A stretch of 64,000 bases of DNA. It comes from Macrocybe gigantea (lineage: Eukaryota > Basidiomycota > Agaricomycetes > Agaricales > Callistosporiaceae). The notes beneath the pieces were generated by a model. The model made no database searches and was not told the DNA's origin. It saw only the letters and a program-made list of their open reading frames with translations. The number at the start of each line of letters is the position of its first letter. The stretch's first letter is position 1. The stretch covers positions 930,001-994,000 of the forward strand of contig SJRY01000228.1 of the NCBI GenBank assembly GCA_011319805.1, written 5' to 3'. A program made the position numbers and the translations under genes. Of the stretch, positions 23,813-36,543 are shown one piece after another.

Positions 23813-24219
23813 AGCTGCTCGGCAAACAGAGAAAGTGGACGTCGCTATATCCACACTGACTACATTCCTTCTATGTTTCTTTGTCAATTATTGGGCTCGC
23901 TGTTCGCTTTCTTGCAAATCTGAACTTTGCTCTCTTCCTCGTCCTCACCCTTTATTTCCTCCTTGGTCTTGCAACCACTGTTTCATATATTCGGAAACTG
24001 TATCAAACACGCCATTACCTGGTCACCTATCTATTCTTGTTTCGTCTCGTTCGTTCTTGCTCCCTCTCTTTTCCTTACTGTATATTTGAACCAGCAGGCA
24101 CTGCGCCATCCTTTCCCGCTAGTATACTGGTGTAGCCTTTTGCTCTAGCTCCGCTTGTATTGATATCCTGATAATCGTTATTGGCTCCTTCACGTGGATG
24201 ATGGTTTCAAAGCATCGTC
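23813..24219. other. Intergenic region, PKA 3' side and glyoxalase II 5' side
   Basis: The 407 bp are pyrimidine-rich on the + strand, without a supported gene. A CACGTG hexamer lies about 30 bp before the glyoxalase II start, within CTTCACGTGGATG, and could be a bHLH-type site. Confidence 0.5.
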
Positions 24220-25341
24220 ATGTTCTGGCTTCGCACCGTACAGTCAGCCAGTCGACACATCCACGTCCATCGCCGAACCATGAAGATCGTCCCAGTCCCC
24301 GTCCGCGAAGACAACTATGCATACCTGCTCATAGACGAGCCGTCCAAGAAGGCTGCCGCCGTCGACCCGTATGACGTTCCCAAGGTTGTCGACGCTGCCA
24401 AGGAGCACGATGTCGAACTCGTCGCCGCCATTACGACGCACCACCATCATGACCACAGCGGTGGAAACCCAGTGCGCGCCATCCATACACGCTACCCGAT
24501 CATCGTTTGTTGATTGAAAATCTCCGGTTTTGTGTGACGTAGGCATTTGTACGTCTTCGCCTTCGCCACATGTTTCAGTCATCGACCTAGCACTCAAATT
24601 TTGCTAGTCTTCACGATATCCAAACGCTCCGATCTACGGCGGAAGCGAAAAGGTTGCGGCTGTAAAGAACATCGTCAAGGACAAGGACGAGTTCACGCTC
24701 GGCGACAATGTCTCAATCAAGTGCATATATATGACTCTTGCTTCTCCTGCAAGGAAAGGAACAGTGCTCAAATAGACAAACTTTTTAGATGCCTCACGAC
24801 GCCGTGCCATACGCAGGATTCGATCTGTTACTATGTGACGGACAAGACCAAGAGTGGTCACCCTGGCGTCGTCTTCACTGGAGACACGCTTTTCATCGCA
24901 GGCTGTGGCCGCTTCTTCGAAGGCACAGGAGACGAAATGAACAAGGCCCTGTCGTACATCGGCACGCTTCCGAACGAGACGGTGGTGTACAACGGGCACG
25001 AATATACTGCGAGCAACCTCAAGTTCGCCAAGTCCGTCGATCCCGACAATCAGGCCTTCCAGAAACTGGACAAGATTATCCATGAGAACAAGATTACCAC
25101 TGGCTTGACAACGATCGGAGACGAAAAGGAGTGGAATGTGTTTATGCGCCTTGATACTGAGGCCGTCAGGTTTGTCCCCAGGTGTTCGTCCCTTCGTCCT
25201 CACCAATAACTTCTTAACACCAGGAAAGCAACAACCTCTGATCAAGACACGCCACAGAACATGGTCATGGACGCCCTGAGAGACAAGAAGAACAATTTCA
25301 GAGGGTTCGTACGGTCTCAGCCTACCCAAGACGGGAGGTAA
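24220..25341 (+). CDS. GLO2: Hydroxyacylglutathione hydrolase (glyoxalase II)
   Basis: Hydrolyses S-lactoylglutathione to lactate and glutathione, the second step of methylglyoxal detoxification. The metallo-beta-lactamase signature TTHHHHDHSGG gives the two-metal site; further ligands are in VVFTGDTLFIAGCGRFFEG and YNGHEYT. The C-terminal helical domain contains KEWNVFMRLDTEAVR and ends at TAA 25341. Two in-frame starts exist. ATG 24220 adds MFWLRTVQSASRHIHVHRR, a plausible mitochondrial leader. ATG 24280 gives the cytosolic form beginning MKIVPVPVREDNYAYL. Dual localisation from alternative starts is known in this family. At least three introns. Confidence 0.92.
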
Positions 25342-25466
25342 CATTCCTGACGAACCACCTTTCCAGTTAGGGAGCTGATATTTTTCCGTAAATGCATACC
25401 TAGCCATCTGTAGCATCTCATACATATGAAATCAATGCATTGTCACCAGTCGCATCCAAATTTTAC

Positions 25467-26370
25467 CTAACCCAAACCGATCATCTTGGTAACAGCCGTC
25501 CGAGCATAAGGAATATACGACAGCGTGTACCACGTGTATGCGAGGTATTCGATGATAACGAAGACTGAAATTGATGCGGTTAGGAGCAAGAGCACGCAAA
25601 GAAGCGATGCAAAGAAGTGTACCGATGCAAAGAATCTATACATTGGAATGCATAAATTTGTCGTTGGGATCTGCACAGGAATCATAAAACATACCTCGCT
25701 GCCAAGTACGAACGCAGCGACGAAGACCATGGCGATGGAGGCAAGAAATACAATCGACGCCACGACGCGTACGGGTTTAAACATCTACCAACAGCGATCG
25801 TGGTCAGGGAGGTCGAGGCGCGAGGGAATGGACGCCCACAAGTTTTAGTTGCCTGAAGAACTGAAAGAAGGCAAATCCGGTCAGCCCATGGTATACGAAT
25901 TCCGCGCGAAAGGGAAGACACTGACTCCAATGAGGAAACCTGTACCGACGAGAGATATAATCGTTCCCAATACATAGAGAACTGCGTTATAGAAGAGTTG
26001 ATATCAGCTCTCCGCCGTGAACCAATGAATCTGTTTTGCGTGCCTGCAAAAAGAGCAACTTGCGCGAAGAACAAGACGATCGCCCCGAGGATGCTGAGGA
26101 TGAAGCCGACGGCTAAACTGCGGAAAATGGGAACGGATAGACGTCAGCGAGGCTTCCTCCATCGGACGACGTAGCTCGACGCCGTTCCAGAAGAACTCCT
26201 TGCTTTGCTTTTCTGCGGTGGAAGGAATCGACTTACCAGCCTATAAAGCCATACAGCCTGGTCGTTCGTGAAAGATTGAGAAACTTGAAAGCGGAATCCC
26301 CTTCGAAGAATTGGGTTTCTGGTATTGTTCCGCCTACAGCTTCAAGGTTGAACCACCCCTTGTTCGCCAT
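25467..26370 (-). CDS. SFT2: SFT2-family vesicle transport membrane protein
   Basis: SFT2/GOT1-like tetraspanning proteins help fusion of endosome-derived vesicles with the Golgi. Start at 26370 gives MANKGWFNLEAVGGTIPE and later LYGFIGC at an intron. Four hydrophobic helices follow in separate exons. The third region reads FKPVRVVASIVFLASIAMVF. The last helix is followed by IIEYLAYTWYTLSYIPYAR and KMIGLG before the stop at 25467. The FKPVR and WYTLSYIPYAR segments are diagnostic. Middle exons (25.85-26.1 kb) are small and their exact edges are less certain. Confidence 0.85.
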
Positions 26371-26599
26371 TGGAGGACTGGAAATGCAGAGAAATGGAGA
26401 TCAAGTGAAGGGGCGCTGGCAGCACTGTTGTTGCGTGGGCTTATGTGTGTGTACAAGACAATCGTGTTTCAGTCATACAAATAAGACTAAAATGTCAGTC
26501 ATCATAGTCATTATTCGTCGTCGAATATCAAAAGCACAACACGAACATAAAAGCCAAGAAAAAGGAAAAAAAAAAAGTACACAAAATACATTCAATATC

Positions 26600-29500
26600 T
26601 CAGACTATCACTTTCCGTCTCAGCGTTTCTTGAATTTCAGAAATCGTCCTCGCCGCCGCCTCGAGCGTCGGAGGCCCGCCAGGGAGGAGGCCCAGTCGTT
26701 GTCGCGTTGTATTCAGCCACTGCTGTATGTTGGGAACAACGCGCGGAGTGAAATCAGTGATCAATTTATCCTGCATTTCATGAGATTGCATTCAGATATG
26801 GTCGGAAGACAGATCTGCGAGGACGTACCTCAGGTCGAAGGAGTGCGACGGAGCGCTGAAGCCACCAGAGGGAAGTCTTGAACCATTCCTCAGTGGGTGG
26901 TGTATCACCCACGATGGCGGACAACTAGAAGAGACACAAACACGTCAGGACGACCAGCCACAAAATCAGCTCAAACAAAACTTCAACTTACGCGGTGAAC
27001 AAGTGTCAGTATAACAGCTTGTGACACAAGACATGGCCCATTCAATGGCATGACCAACTCCGGATTTGTATGAGACAGCAAATCGCGCAACTTCATTGGA
27101 TCCTGAGTGTGAAGCACGCCAAGATATATCTCTTCCCATTGTTCGGGTTTGAGGGGCGGCGTTCTATCGGCTTGATTTTGAGCGGGAGGTTGAGGAATCG
27201 TCGCTGGATGTGAGGCTTGAGGAGCTGCAAGGGTCGGAGGATACCACGTGCCATGCACGACAGGCGCAGGGGCCGGTTGTGAGGGGAAGCTATAACTGGG
27301 CATCTGGGACGCCTGTTGCGTGTTTTGTGCCCGGTGATGGGGCTGAGTGATGTTTGCTTGCAACGGCGGAACAACAGGTCCAGGTGAATTGTGAGTCTGC
27401 GATTGAGGTAGAAAATGAAGCGGTCGAGCAGCCGCGTTCATAGTGAGATATTTGACTTGTTCCGACAAATTTCTCACTGCATGCTCCAGTTCTCTGATTG
27501 ACGTCTGGAAAGGAATTGGGTTCAACTCTGTTTCAACGAATTCCACGCGGTTACTCACTTCTTGGTTCCGGAATGCCTCATTTTGCCAAGCAGTGAGTTC
27601 GGATTTGATGTTTAGAATTTCACTGCGGAGTTCCTGAACAAGCTCCTGGTGCATAACAGTCGTCTGCTGCGAATAGATCGGAATAAAGGTCTTTGCGATG
27701 GCATCTTTAATATGCCGTTCGATGAGCGGTGTCAAGTTGGAAGAAAGAACATGTGCGAAGTGGGCAGATATATCTGGGCGAAGAAGGAGCTTCTCTATTT
27801 CGACTGGTAAGTTCTGTTAGGATAACGTCAGTTTAACAGCTTCAATCTTCTTTTGCGCCACTGAAAGTGCATACCTGATGAATAACATCTATCAGTCCAC
27901 GGCCGATCTGGTCATTGAGCGCGATTTTGACTTCATTTCGCGTAATGCTCTCGAGCGACGGCAAGACAGACGTTTGCACTTCATTCTTCACGGCGGCTTC
28001 GACGACGCGCGTTGTGTTCTTTGTGAGCTCTGTGGATATCAACTTGAGAATTTTTTCTTGCCGCGCGAAGTCTTCTGCCTGCTCGTGTGCCCGGGCCTCC
28101 TCAAGTCGTTGATCTAGGTGCCCAAAAGCAGTCAGATGCCGTCGCTTCATCAAAATGAGGGGGGTTGGACTTACGTTGCTTATCCATTTCCTTGCCGATC
28201 AAACGACTGATGCGATTATGCAGACTCTCCTCGGTTTTCTTGATCTCGCGGGTGAGAACCTGGCTGAGTGAAGCATCGCTCAAAGAGGCGGCTTCAGCTG
28301 CTTTGACATCCCTCGCCTTCTCCTTTTCCCGACTACTATCGTCCTTCTCTTTCCAGTTCACGTTCTTGCTTTTACCGCCCCTTGCCTTTTGTTCCTGAGG
28401 ACGTCCTTCATCGCGGGAATATTCGCCTTCTACGTCGTCAGATGGCGGGGTCCGCGGTCGCTGACTGACCAAGGGGCCAGACATTTGGGGTCCAGAGACG
28501 CTGGCAGACATTTGCTGCGCCGCTCTGTGGTTCTTGCCCTCCGTAGATAGCGCTTGGAGCAGAAGCTCCGGCGTCTGCAGAGGCAGCTTAGTCTGGGTGC
28601 TTGACAGAGCGGAATCGAACCACTCCTTGCGGATGAGAATTTGATCCACGCCGGTGGAGTGCACAGAGAAAGCCACTAGAGCTAGCTGGCCGGGTTGTAC
28701 CTTGGCTGCAATGCAAGCCGCAAGCGCCTCATCTCCCGTTGGATCTGAATCTGCCGTCAGAATAACAAAATGGATGGTCGCCTTCGGCCCGCCAAATTCC
28801 ACAACTTGATCGAACGATCCTCTGACAGCTTCTTCACCACTCACAACCGTTGATTCAAGATTGATCTTGAATGCGATCATGCTCTCTCGCCGACTGTTGG
28901 CAATCCACAGCGTCTGTATTCTCGAGTCATAGCTGACGTGTCCAAACATCTCGCTATCCTCTTGCCCACCATTGATGAACTTGATCGTTGATAGAACCTG
29001 CTTTGTAGTGATGGACAGGAGCTGGAAAATCGTACCACTTCTGCGACCCACGACAATGCCGCCATCAACAAAGGTCAAAGAGGACGGAATGTCCTCCCCT
29101 CTGATCTTGTAGGTAGAATAAGGCAATCTGTCGTGTGTGTTCCAGATAGTCAAAGTGGAATCCTCAGAAATGGTAGCGAGGGTTTGATGCAGGACATCGA
29201 AGTCGAAAGCAACAACGGGCTAATTGAGCATGAATAAGATGAGCAACAATTCATAAAATCGCGAACGAGACTTACGGAGGACACGTTAAATACTTGACCG
29301 AGGTGATAGAGCTCAGATAACGGCACAGGGACAGTGCGAGGGGGGCGTGTATTGGCGAGGTCAAGAAGAAACACCTTCCGCTCTGAGGCGACTGCAAGCG
29401 TATCGGGCTCTTTAGGGTGCCATTTGACAGCTCTAAGGGCTTCGGAGTCCGATGTAGGTGATACGCACAGAAGCAGTCGCCCGCTACAATAGGAAATTAA

Positions 29501-31455
29501 TAGACATGATACATGGTCGGCATGAATGTAAACGTACGGAACGTCGTCAGTGATTACTTCAGGCATTTCCCAGACAACAAAGCCACCGTCAGAAGTAACA
29601 CCTGCGAGCCTGTTTCCGTAAACGGCCATGTCCGTAACACTCGAGGTCATAGGAAAGATTTGAGGCAACTGAAGCAGTGTGCGATCCCCACTGGATCTGG
29701 AGATCACGCGGACCCGCCCTGGAAAGCGGGGTGTTAATCGACCTCAAGGAAGTGCGAGCGCATTAATCATACCTTTAGTCATTGCATAAGCAACCCAGTG
29801 GGTGGCGCCGATAGTAGTTCCAGGGAGGAATACCGAGTCCTGCCGGACAAGGGCGATTGCGGTAGATTTCACAAAATCGCGGGGTGCTTGAATCTCATCC
29901 AAAGGCTGAGAAACGTCAAAGACAATGGTCTGGGCTTGAGGACTATGTAGAGCTAGCGATTAACCGTGATGTACATGGGAGGCGAACTAATGCTTACCTA
30001 GGACTTGCTTGATTCTTGGCAGCTCGCGGTTGACCAGCTGACGTCTTCTTGAAACCACCACCTCGAGGACCAGGTGAGTTCTCCTTATCGCGCTTACTTG
30101 TGGCAGGAGGTTGTGAGGGCGGGAAGCTTGGTTGCTGGGCTATTGTGGATTCCACGGGCCGAGGTTGTGGACGTTGCTGGGGTTTCGGGGGAGACGCCCG
30201 AGGAGATGCGCTGCGATTCGGGGCCTGTTTGGAGGGTGGGGCTTGGGGCGTCCTATACGCAGATTGAGTGAAATCACCTGCACCCAACAGCGACTCGTAG
30301 GCAGGGGGTTGAGAATGCGGTTGGATTGCAGATTGTTGACTCCTGGCCAAATGCTCCAATAAATTATCAACGGACTGCCGTTTCGGGTCTGCGATGGGCC
30401 AGGAACCGGAATCCTCATTAGCACTATCTGTGGTGTGTGCTGGCACGGGCTTTTTCTTGACGGTGCTCGAGGACGATGAAAGGTGATCGAAGGCGGAAAC
30501 GAAGTCAAACATGGACTTGCGAGGAGAAGGGGGTTGTGGGTGAGTTTGTTGCTGTTGTACCTGCTGTTGCTGAGGTTGGCTGGCTACCTGCTGAGATTGA
30601 GAGGATAACTCGGTCTGGCCTCTGTCCGTCGCAATATCGTGGGGATTATAAGATTGGTATTCCCCTTCACGAGGGTGAGGAGGTGAAGGTGCGTTTGTCG
30701 GAAGATTCGCTCTCGGAGGCTCCGGGAAGTTTGATCGTGGAGGGTTTCTGAAACGATAAGTAAGGTCAGTCTGTCGCAAGTGACGTCACTAGTCCGAAGC
30801 ACTGATGAATGAGGAGATGGCTGGGTAACTTTTTCTGTGTGCGTTGGAAATGAAATATGACGATACGGCCAGATGCACGCAATTCGCCACATCGCTCGCA
30901 GATTGACCAATACACAAAGACACATCCTACAGTGCATAAAAAGGGTGAGGGAGAACAGGTTTGCTTACCCAGACATCAATTGCTCCAAAAGAATCTTTCC
31001 CTGCATTTCATTATGCGTTGCAGCCGAGTCCGAGCGCTGAGAACTCGAACCAGGAGGAGTAGGAACTTGTTGCGACAAAGCCGGTCCGGGAGCGACGCCA
31101 GGTCGCGCTGCGGACGAGGTTGAAGGTGAGCCTCCGAGTAAGGATAGTAAAGCACTGTGTCGCTCTGCGGCGGAGGTTGATGTCGAAGTGGATGTAGATG
31201 TGACAGGCTCATCGGGCAAGGGTACCATCACAGATGGGTCAGGTGCCGGGCCAGCATAATTAACAAGCGGTTGGGATGCCGATTGTGTCTGTTGGAGATC
31301 CGCAGAAGAAGTTATGTTCTGAAATAGAGACTCGATCTGGTTTGGAGAAGAGTTGCTTGGAAAAGGCGCGGCGGGTGGCTGTTGATGGGATTGCTGCACT
31401 GGGGGGTAGATCCACGAGAAAAGAGCTCGTGCAGAGGATTAGGGCGGCTATCCAT
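26600..31455 (-). CDS. EDC4/Ge-1-type mRNA decapping scaffold, apparent frameshift near the N-terminus
   Basis: EDC4 (Pdc1 in fission yeast) scaffolds Dcp1/Dcp2 in P-bodies. The order of regions matches the family. First is a long disordered Gln/Pro/Ser-rich N-terminus (about 31455-30000, with poly-Gln and an STSTSTSTS run). A WD40-like beta-propeller follows (about 29950-28500; e.g. TLTIWNTHDRLPYSTYKIRG, VVGRRSGTIFQLLSI). Then a charged linker leads into coiled coils (about 28400-27450), and last is a helical C-terminal domain containing EQWEEIYLGVLHTQDP, ending at 26600. The only good ATG (31455, MDSRPNPLHELFSRGSTP) is one frame out from the next segment VQQSHQQPPAAPF. A C6 run at 31401-31406 would restore the frame with one more C. 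Confidence 0.85.
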
Positions 31456-31743
31456 GGGCTTCGAGCTACAGGACAGATCAGTGGACGAGCAACGAACGGA
31501 AGGAGAGACGGGAACAACAAGCAGTTCACAAATTTTCTGGCCTGACTGAGACCTGAACACGCTGCAACCACGAGGTGCTGAATTCTTCGGTGATTTCCGA
31601 TACAAGCAAGTGACACCCAACTGTTTAACGCTGTTTATAAACAAGCCCGTAGCCAAGCAACTACATACACCTAGACCTTCTTTCGTGTCTCTTCAGCTGA
31701 GCAAAAGCCAATGTCAGCGTGCAGTCAACCGTCTAGAGAATGG

Positions 31744-33097
31744 TCATTTACCAATCTCCCTGTATCGACTGAGTCTGGGCGGATCGACCTTCTCCAATTG
31801 CTTTAAGAGCTTGAGGCAATCTTCCGCAAGTTGCACACGTTCGCTCTCGCGGGAATGCTTCTCCATTAACAGTCGTTTGTAATGGACAATGGATTCCATA
31901 CACCCTACATCAAGAGGACGATGAAACGCCATGTCACTGCAAGAGAGGTGGTTTTACATTTACTATCAGGCTGCTCTTCAAGTAGCTCTTGAATTGCCTG
32001 AATCTCTTGATCCAGGATATCTTTGTCTCCACCTAGGAAACGTGTCAATTTCATATCATTGAACAGGTTGTCCCGTTACCCTGCCCTATGAGCCAACGAT
32101 GATACATCCAAACGCTTTGATCGTTTGGGTCTGTATACATGGCGTTCCTGACGAGGCCGAATTCTAGCACGTTGTAAAACAGACATATACATATATGAGG
32201 AATTAATGCTTACCTCCGTTCTTGTACTCGGGTTTGAGTCTCCCCTCCTTCCAGAGGATACTTAGGACCTTTGAGCGCTGGTGCCAGGCGCTGAAATTCG
32301 AAAAATTGCTCTCAATCTTGCGCATTGTGTACGAGAGTTCCTGCTTCAAAGGCCTAGGTGTGGGTGTATTCGCTAGCACGTATCTCCTGTAATCCCAAGC
32401 ATGGACTGTCTCCGCTTCAGATACACTTCGTTCCTCAAGGTGGAATACGTACAATTGCGTGAATCGGCATCGAGCATCTTCTCGACAACCGATAATTCCT
32501 GGTCCCACGTTGCTTTCTTCCATCCGATACGTTCGGCTTGTCCCTCATCGTCTGGCCCGCAGGGAATGCGCTCCAAGCACCATCGGCGGTGATTCCATAT
32601 CCAGTAAATCTTAGGATGCTCCTTCAGCATCCTCATGGTCATGTAAAGGTCGTCTGTTATAATCTTATATATATCTTCTTGAGAACTATTCGACCGCCTC
32701 GAATCTTAGAGCTCTTGACGATCAGCCTGAGTACGAACGCTCCTACCTTGTAATAAACAGTCCATTTAGCATGATCAACCGCCGGTAATTCCAAATTGTA
32801 TAAAATTCTGGATTTACTTGAAGGAGACGGGTCGTCAACCGATACGTATCGAGTGTCCAATCATTGTTTTGCTTCTGCACGGCCAGTCATCGGGGGTTAA
32901 CACATCCACTGATAGGAATTTCGAAACAACAAACCCGCTTGAGGATGTCCGTTGACAAGGTGATAAATTCATCAAGCTTTGCTCGTTCACGCTGCTTTCT
33001 TGCATTTTCAGCTTCTTGACTGTCGCGAACGCGCCTTACGCCGTGCTAAGAAATGTCAGAGCAAATACATGGATGACTACGAACATGGAGATACCAT
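31744..33097 (-). CDS. BET4: Rab geranylgeranyltransferase alpha subunit (Bet4 type)
   Basis: The alpha subunit of the type II enzyme that adds geranylgeranyl groups to Rab proteins such as the YPT1 product encoded at 52-53 kb. PFTA repeats are visible: KIYWIWNHRRWCLERIP, HAWDYRRYVLANTP, NFSAWHQRSKVL and DQSVWMYHRWLIGQG. The C-terminus ends with PPRLSRYREIGK at 31744. The first exon appears to consist only of the ATG at 33095-33097, then a GT-AG intron, then HGVRRVRDSQEAENARK. MHGVRRV is the usual start of this family, which supports that reading. Divergent from SYF1. Confidence 0.9.
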
Positions 33098-33113
33098 TTG
33101 AGTGGCTGCGGAG

Positions 33114-33164
33114 CACGTGATTTGGATTTGTACGATGAGGCGGACGCTATGTGGAGCCACGTGA
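33114..33164. promoter_or_regulatory. Paired CACGTGA elements in the BET4/SYF1 bidirectional promoter
   Basis: Two copies of CACGTGA followed by (T/C)TTGG occur at 33114 and 33158, 44 bp apart, in the 98 bp between the BET4 and SYF1 start codons. CACGTG is the core bound by bHLH factors such as Cbf1. The function is inferred from pattern and position only. Confidence 0.45.
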
Positions 33165-33195
33165 CTTGGCGTGGTTCACTCGCACACAACCATCC

Positions 33196-36100
33196 ATGCC
33201 ATCCGTTGTTCTCAATAGCGCACCTTTCGAGCCTCTGGCCTCACACTTTCCTCTCACTCTCCCCCTTCCAACCCCTAAAACAAACCCAGATATACTGACA
33301 GTCAGTGATCTTCACCGCGAAGAAGATCTACTCCGTAATCCAACCTCATTCCGGGCGTGGTGGTCTGCCATCAATACGACAAGGGAGACTTTCGTGTCTC
33401 TGAGGAAAAAGGAGCGGTCCCAGATCCCACAGGACGAGCGCGATGTTCTCCTTGGTCCTCTAGCTACGCCCTTTTGTCGGACATCTCTCCAACGCCTCAC
33501 TTTTCTCTATGAATCCGCACTAGCTCAATTCCCGGGATCCTTCAAGCTATGGAAATCCTATCTTCAAATGCGCATGATCTTTGTCTTGGGCGAACCTATC
33601 CAAAAAAGGAGGGCAGGCGGCAGGAAAAAGCTTCCGGAAATGAGGGAAGCATTGGAAGAAGAAAAGGATGATTTGGAAGAGTGGACGGAATGCTTGGACC
33701 CTTTGGTCGGATGGGAGGAATGGAAGTCGCTGGTAGCCGTTTTTGAGCGTGCATTAATGTGGATGCCCAAGGTACAGATGCTGCTGGTCATCATTTAGTA
33801 GGATGTCCTCTCACATTTACAACTTCTCAGCTTCCCCGCTTGTGGCTCATGTACACGTCGATATTCTTCCACCCACGGTGTCCGGCCCCAATATCGATTA
33901 CGCATGCACGACATACGTTCGATCGGGCGTTGCGGACCCTGCCTCCCTCTTTACATGCTCGAATATGGGTTCGATATCTTCTTTGGTCGGAGAGGAAAGG
34001 TGGAAACACGATGGTGTCAGTTTACCGACGATATCTTGCCGCCGACCCTTCCATCACCGAGCGGTTCACGGAATTGTTGTTGAATCCCGCTAACTCAGCA
34101 CCTCGACCTTTGGAAGCGGCCAAACTATTGCTGTCCCTGGCTAGAAAGGCATCCCGTGGCGAATATGTCAGTCCTGAAGGGAAGAGCCCTTATCAGCTTC
34201 TGGGCGATTTCATAGATGTCGTCGAGAAATACGCTGAAGGGGTCGGAATGGACGTTGACGAAACGGTAAACAGCAATAAAGCGATCGATCAGTCGACGGC
34301 TGATACCTCCGATCTTGGAGCGAAATCGTCGGAAAACTCGCCTCGTGCTTATGATGAGGATGAAGACCCATTAAGCCCAAGAAGACTTAATATCGAACAC
34401 ATCATCCAGAAAGACGGGTTAGATGTGTATAAGGATCAAGCCGGACGACTGTGGACAGGACTTGCGACGTACTGGATCAAGCGGGCAGAATTTGATCGCG
34501 CAAAACAGACTTTTGAGAACGGGATGAAGTCCGTGATGACAAGTCGAGATTTCACGCAGATATTCGATGCGTATACCGAATTCGGTGAATCCTTCATAAG
34601 TGAACTGATGGAGAGTCTCGAGGACGAGGAGGACGAGGAAGAAGCTGTTGAAGCAGAGAGAAACCTGGACGAAGCCATGAAAGAGTTCGATGAACTCACG
34701 GATCGTCGCCCCTTCCTAGTCAACGATGTTATGCTTAGGCGCAATCCGAACGACGTGCAGGAATGGGAGAAAAGGGTCGCTCTTTGGGGAGAAGAGGATG
34801 CCAAGGTTGGTACTATTGCAATATTTCGTGAGTCCTCTTGAGTCACATGTGTTATGCAGGTTGCGGAAACCTACACCAAGGCGCTGGAGACTATCAATCC
34901 TCGGAAAGCCACTGCCAATTTGCACCGCATATATATAAACTTTGCCAAGTTCTACGAAGAAGGCGGAACCACTGGCAAAGCTGAACCAGACCTGGATAGT
35001 GCACGTAAAATTTTGGAGAAAGGAACTAAAGTCAATTTCAAGGCGGTTGAAGATCTTGCCGAGATATGGTGTGAATGGTCAGAGTTGGAAATTCGTAATG
35101 AGTGAGTATCTCGCTCTTCCCTGTCCAGACTTTCTATTCTTCTCACAACGTACTACAGAAATTACGATGAAGCAATACGAGTAATGCAACGCGCTACAGC
35201 TATACCGAAAAACACGCGTATAAGCTATCACGATCATGTGAATACATTCTCATGGTCTTTTTGTCATTCTGACCACCAGTTTGACTATGCAGACTCTTCC
35301 AGCACAAGCACGGCTGTTCAAATCTCTCAAGTTATGGTCATTCTACGTAGATCTTGAGGAGTCAATTGGGACGGTGGAATCTACGAAAGCTGTTTATGAA
35401 AAGATATTGGAATTACGCATTGCGAACGCGCAGATCATTGTCAATTACGCCGCGTTTTTGGAAGAGAACAAATATTTTGAAGACAGCTTCAGGGTATTTG
35501 CCAACTTTCCCTGGTCCGTCCCTACAAACTCACTTCTGCCAGATATACGAACGCGGGGCTGAATTATTCACCTTCCCCATATCCTTTGAGATATGGAATA
35601 TTTATCTCTCGAAATTTGTCAAACGCTACGTATGTATTTGACTTCACGACGTTGCTTTGGGGTCTTATCAATCCACTTTTTCAAGGGCGGTTCGAAGTTG
35701 GAGCGTGCTCGCGATCTCTTCGAACAGGCATTGGAGAAATGTCCTCCGAAGTCGTGCAAGCCACTGTTCCTCATGTACGCTAAACTAGAGGAAGATTACG
35801 GTCTTGCTAAGCGATCGATGGCAATTTTGGAACGTGCGACGGAAGCCGTTGCTGACGAAGATAAATTTGAGGCAGGTCTTCTTTCGATACCTACACGCCG
35901 GCAACTTACACCTTTGGAAGATGTACACTGTTTATATCGCCAAGGCGACCGCTAACTATGGCTTACCGGCTACTCGGCCAATCTACGAACGCGCTATCGA
36001 AGGTGAGCACGATACTCGGCAAGCTGCTTCCATTGCCATTGACATGCTCTTACCAGTTCTCCCTAATCGTCAAACTGCTGAAATGTGCCTGCGCTTCGCT

Positions 36101-36526
36101 GCTCTCGAACGGAAGTTGGGCGAAATCGACCGCGCCCGCGCAGTCTATGCGCACGCTTCGCAGTTCTGCGATCCTAGGGTCAACCCGCAATTCTGGGCAG
36201 AATGGAACAGTTTCGAGATCGAAACCGGGTCCGAAGACACGTTTAGAGAAATGCTGCGGATCAAACGCAGCGTCCAAGCGCAATTCAACACGGAAGCAAG
36301 CTACCTGGCCGCACAGACAATGGCTGCACAGCAAGGAAATAAGAAATTGCCGGAGATTACGGAGCCACAGGATGCAATGGCGGCTGCCGAAAAACAAGCA
36401 GCGGGCGGAACGACGTTCGTAGCAGCAAAGCAAACCGCGCCAGCCAGTAAAGATCAAGGCGATGTGGTGCCCACGACTCGAGCGGCGAACGAAGACGAAA
36501 TACACATTTCAGACGAAGAGGATTAA
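33196..36526 (+). CDS. SYF1: Pre-mRNA-splicing factor SYF1 (HAT-repeat, NineTeen complex)
   Basis: SYF1 is a scaffold of the Prp19-associated NineTeen complex that activates the spliceosome. The protein is built of half-a-TPR (HAT) repeats, e.g. LPRLWLMYTSIFF, ARIWVRYLLWSERKG, DLAEIWCEWSELEIRN, SFEIWNIYLSKFVKRY, LFLMYAKLEEDYGLAKR and RAVYAHASQFCDPR. An acidic insert lies near 34600-34680. The C-terminus is charged and ends EDEIHISDEED at TAA 36526. The start is ATG 33196 (MPSVVLNSAPFEPL); an in-frame ATG at 33151 would run further into the shared promoter. About seven short introns, all consistent. Confidence 0.92.
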
Positions 36527-36543
36527 AGTAAAGTCCAACATCT

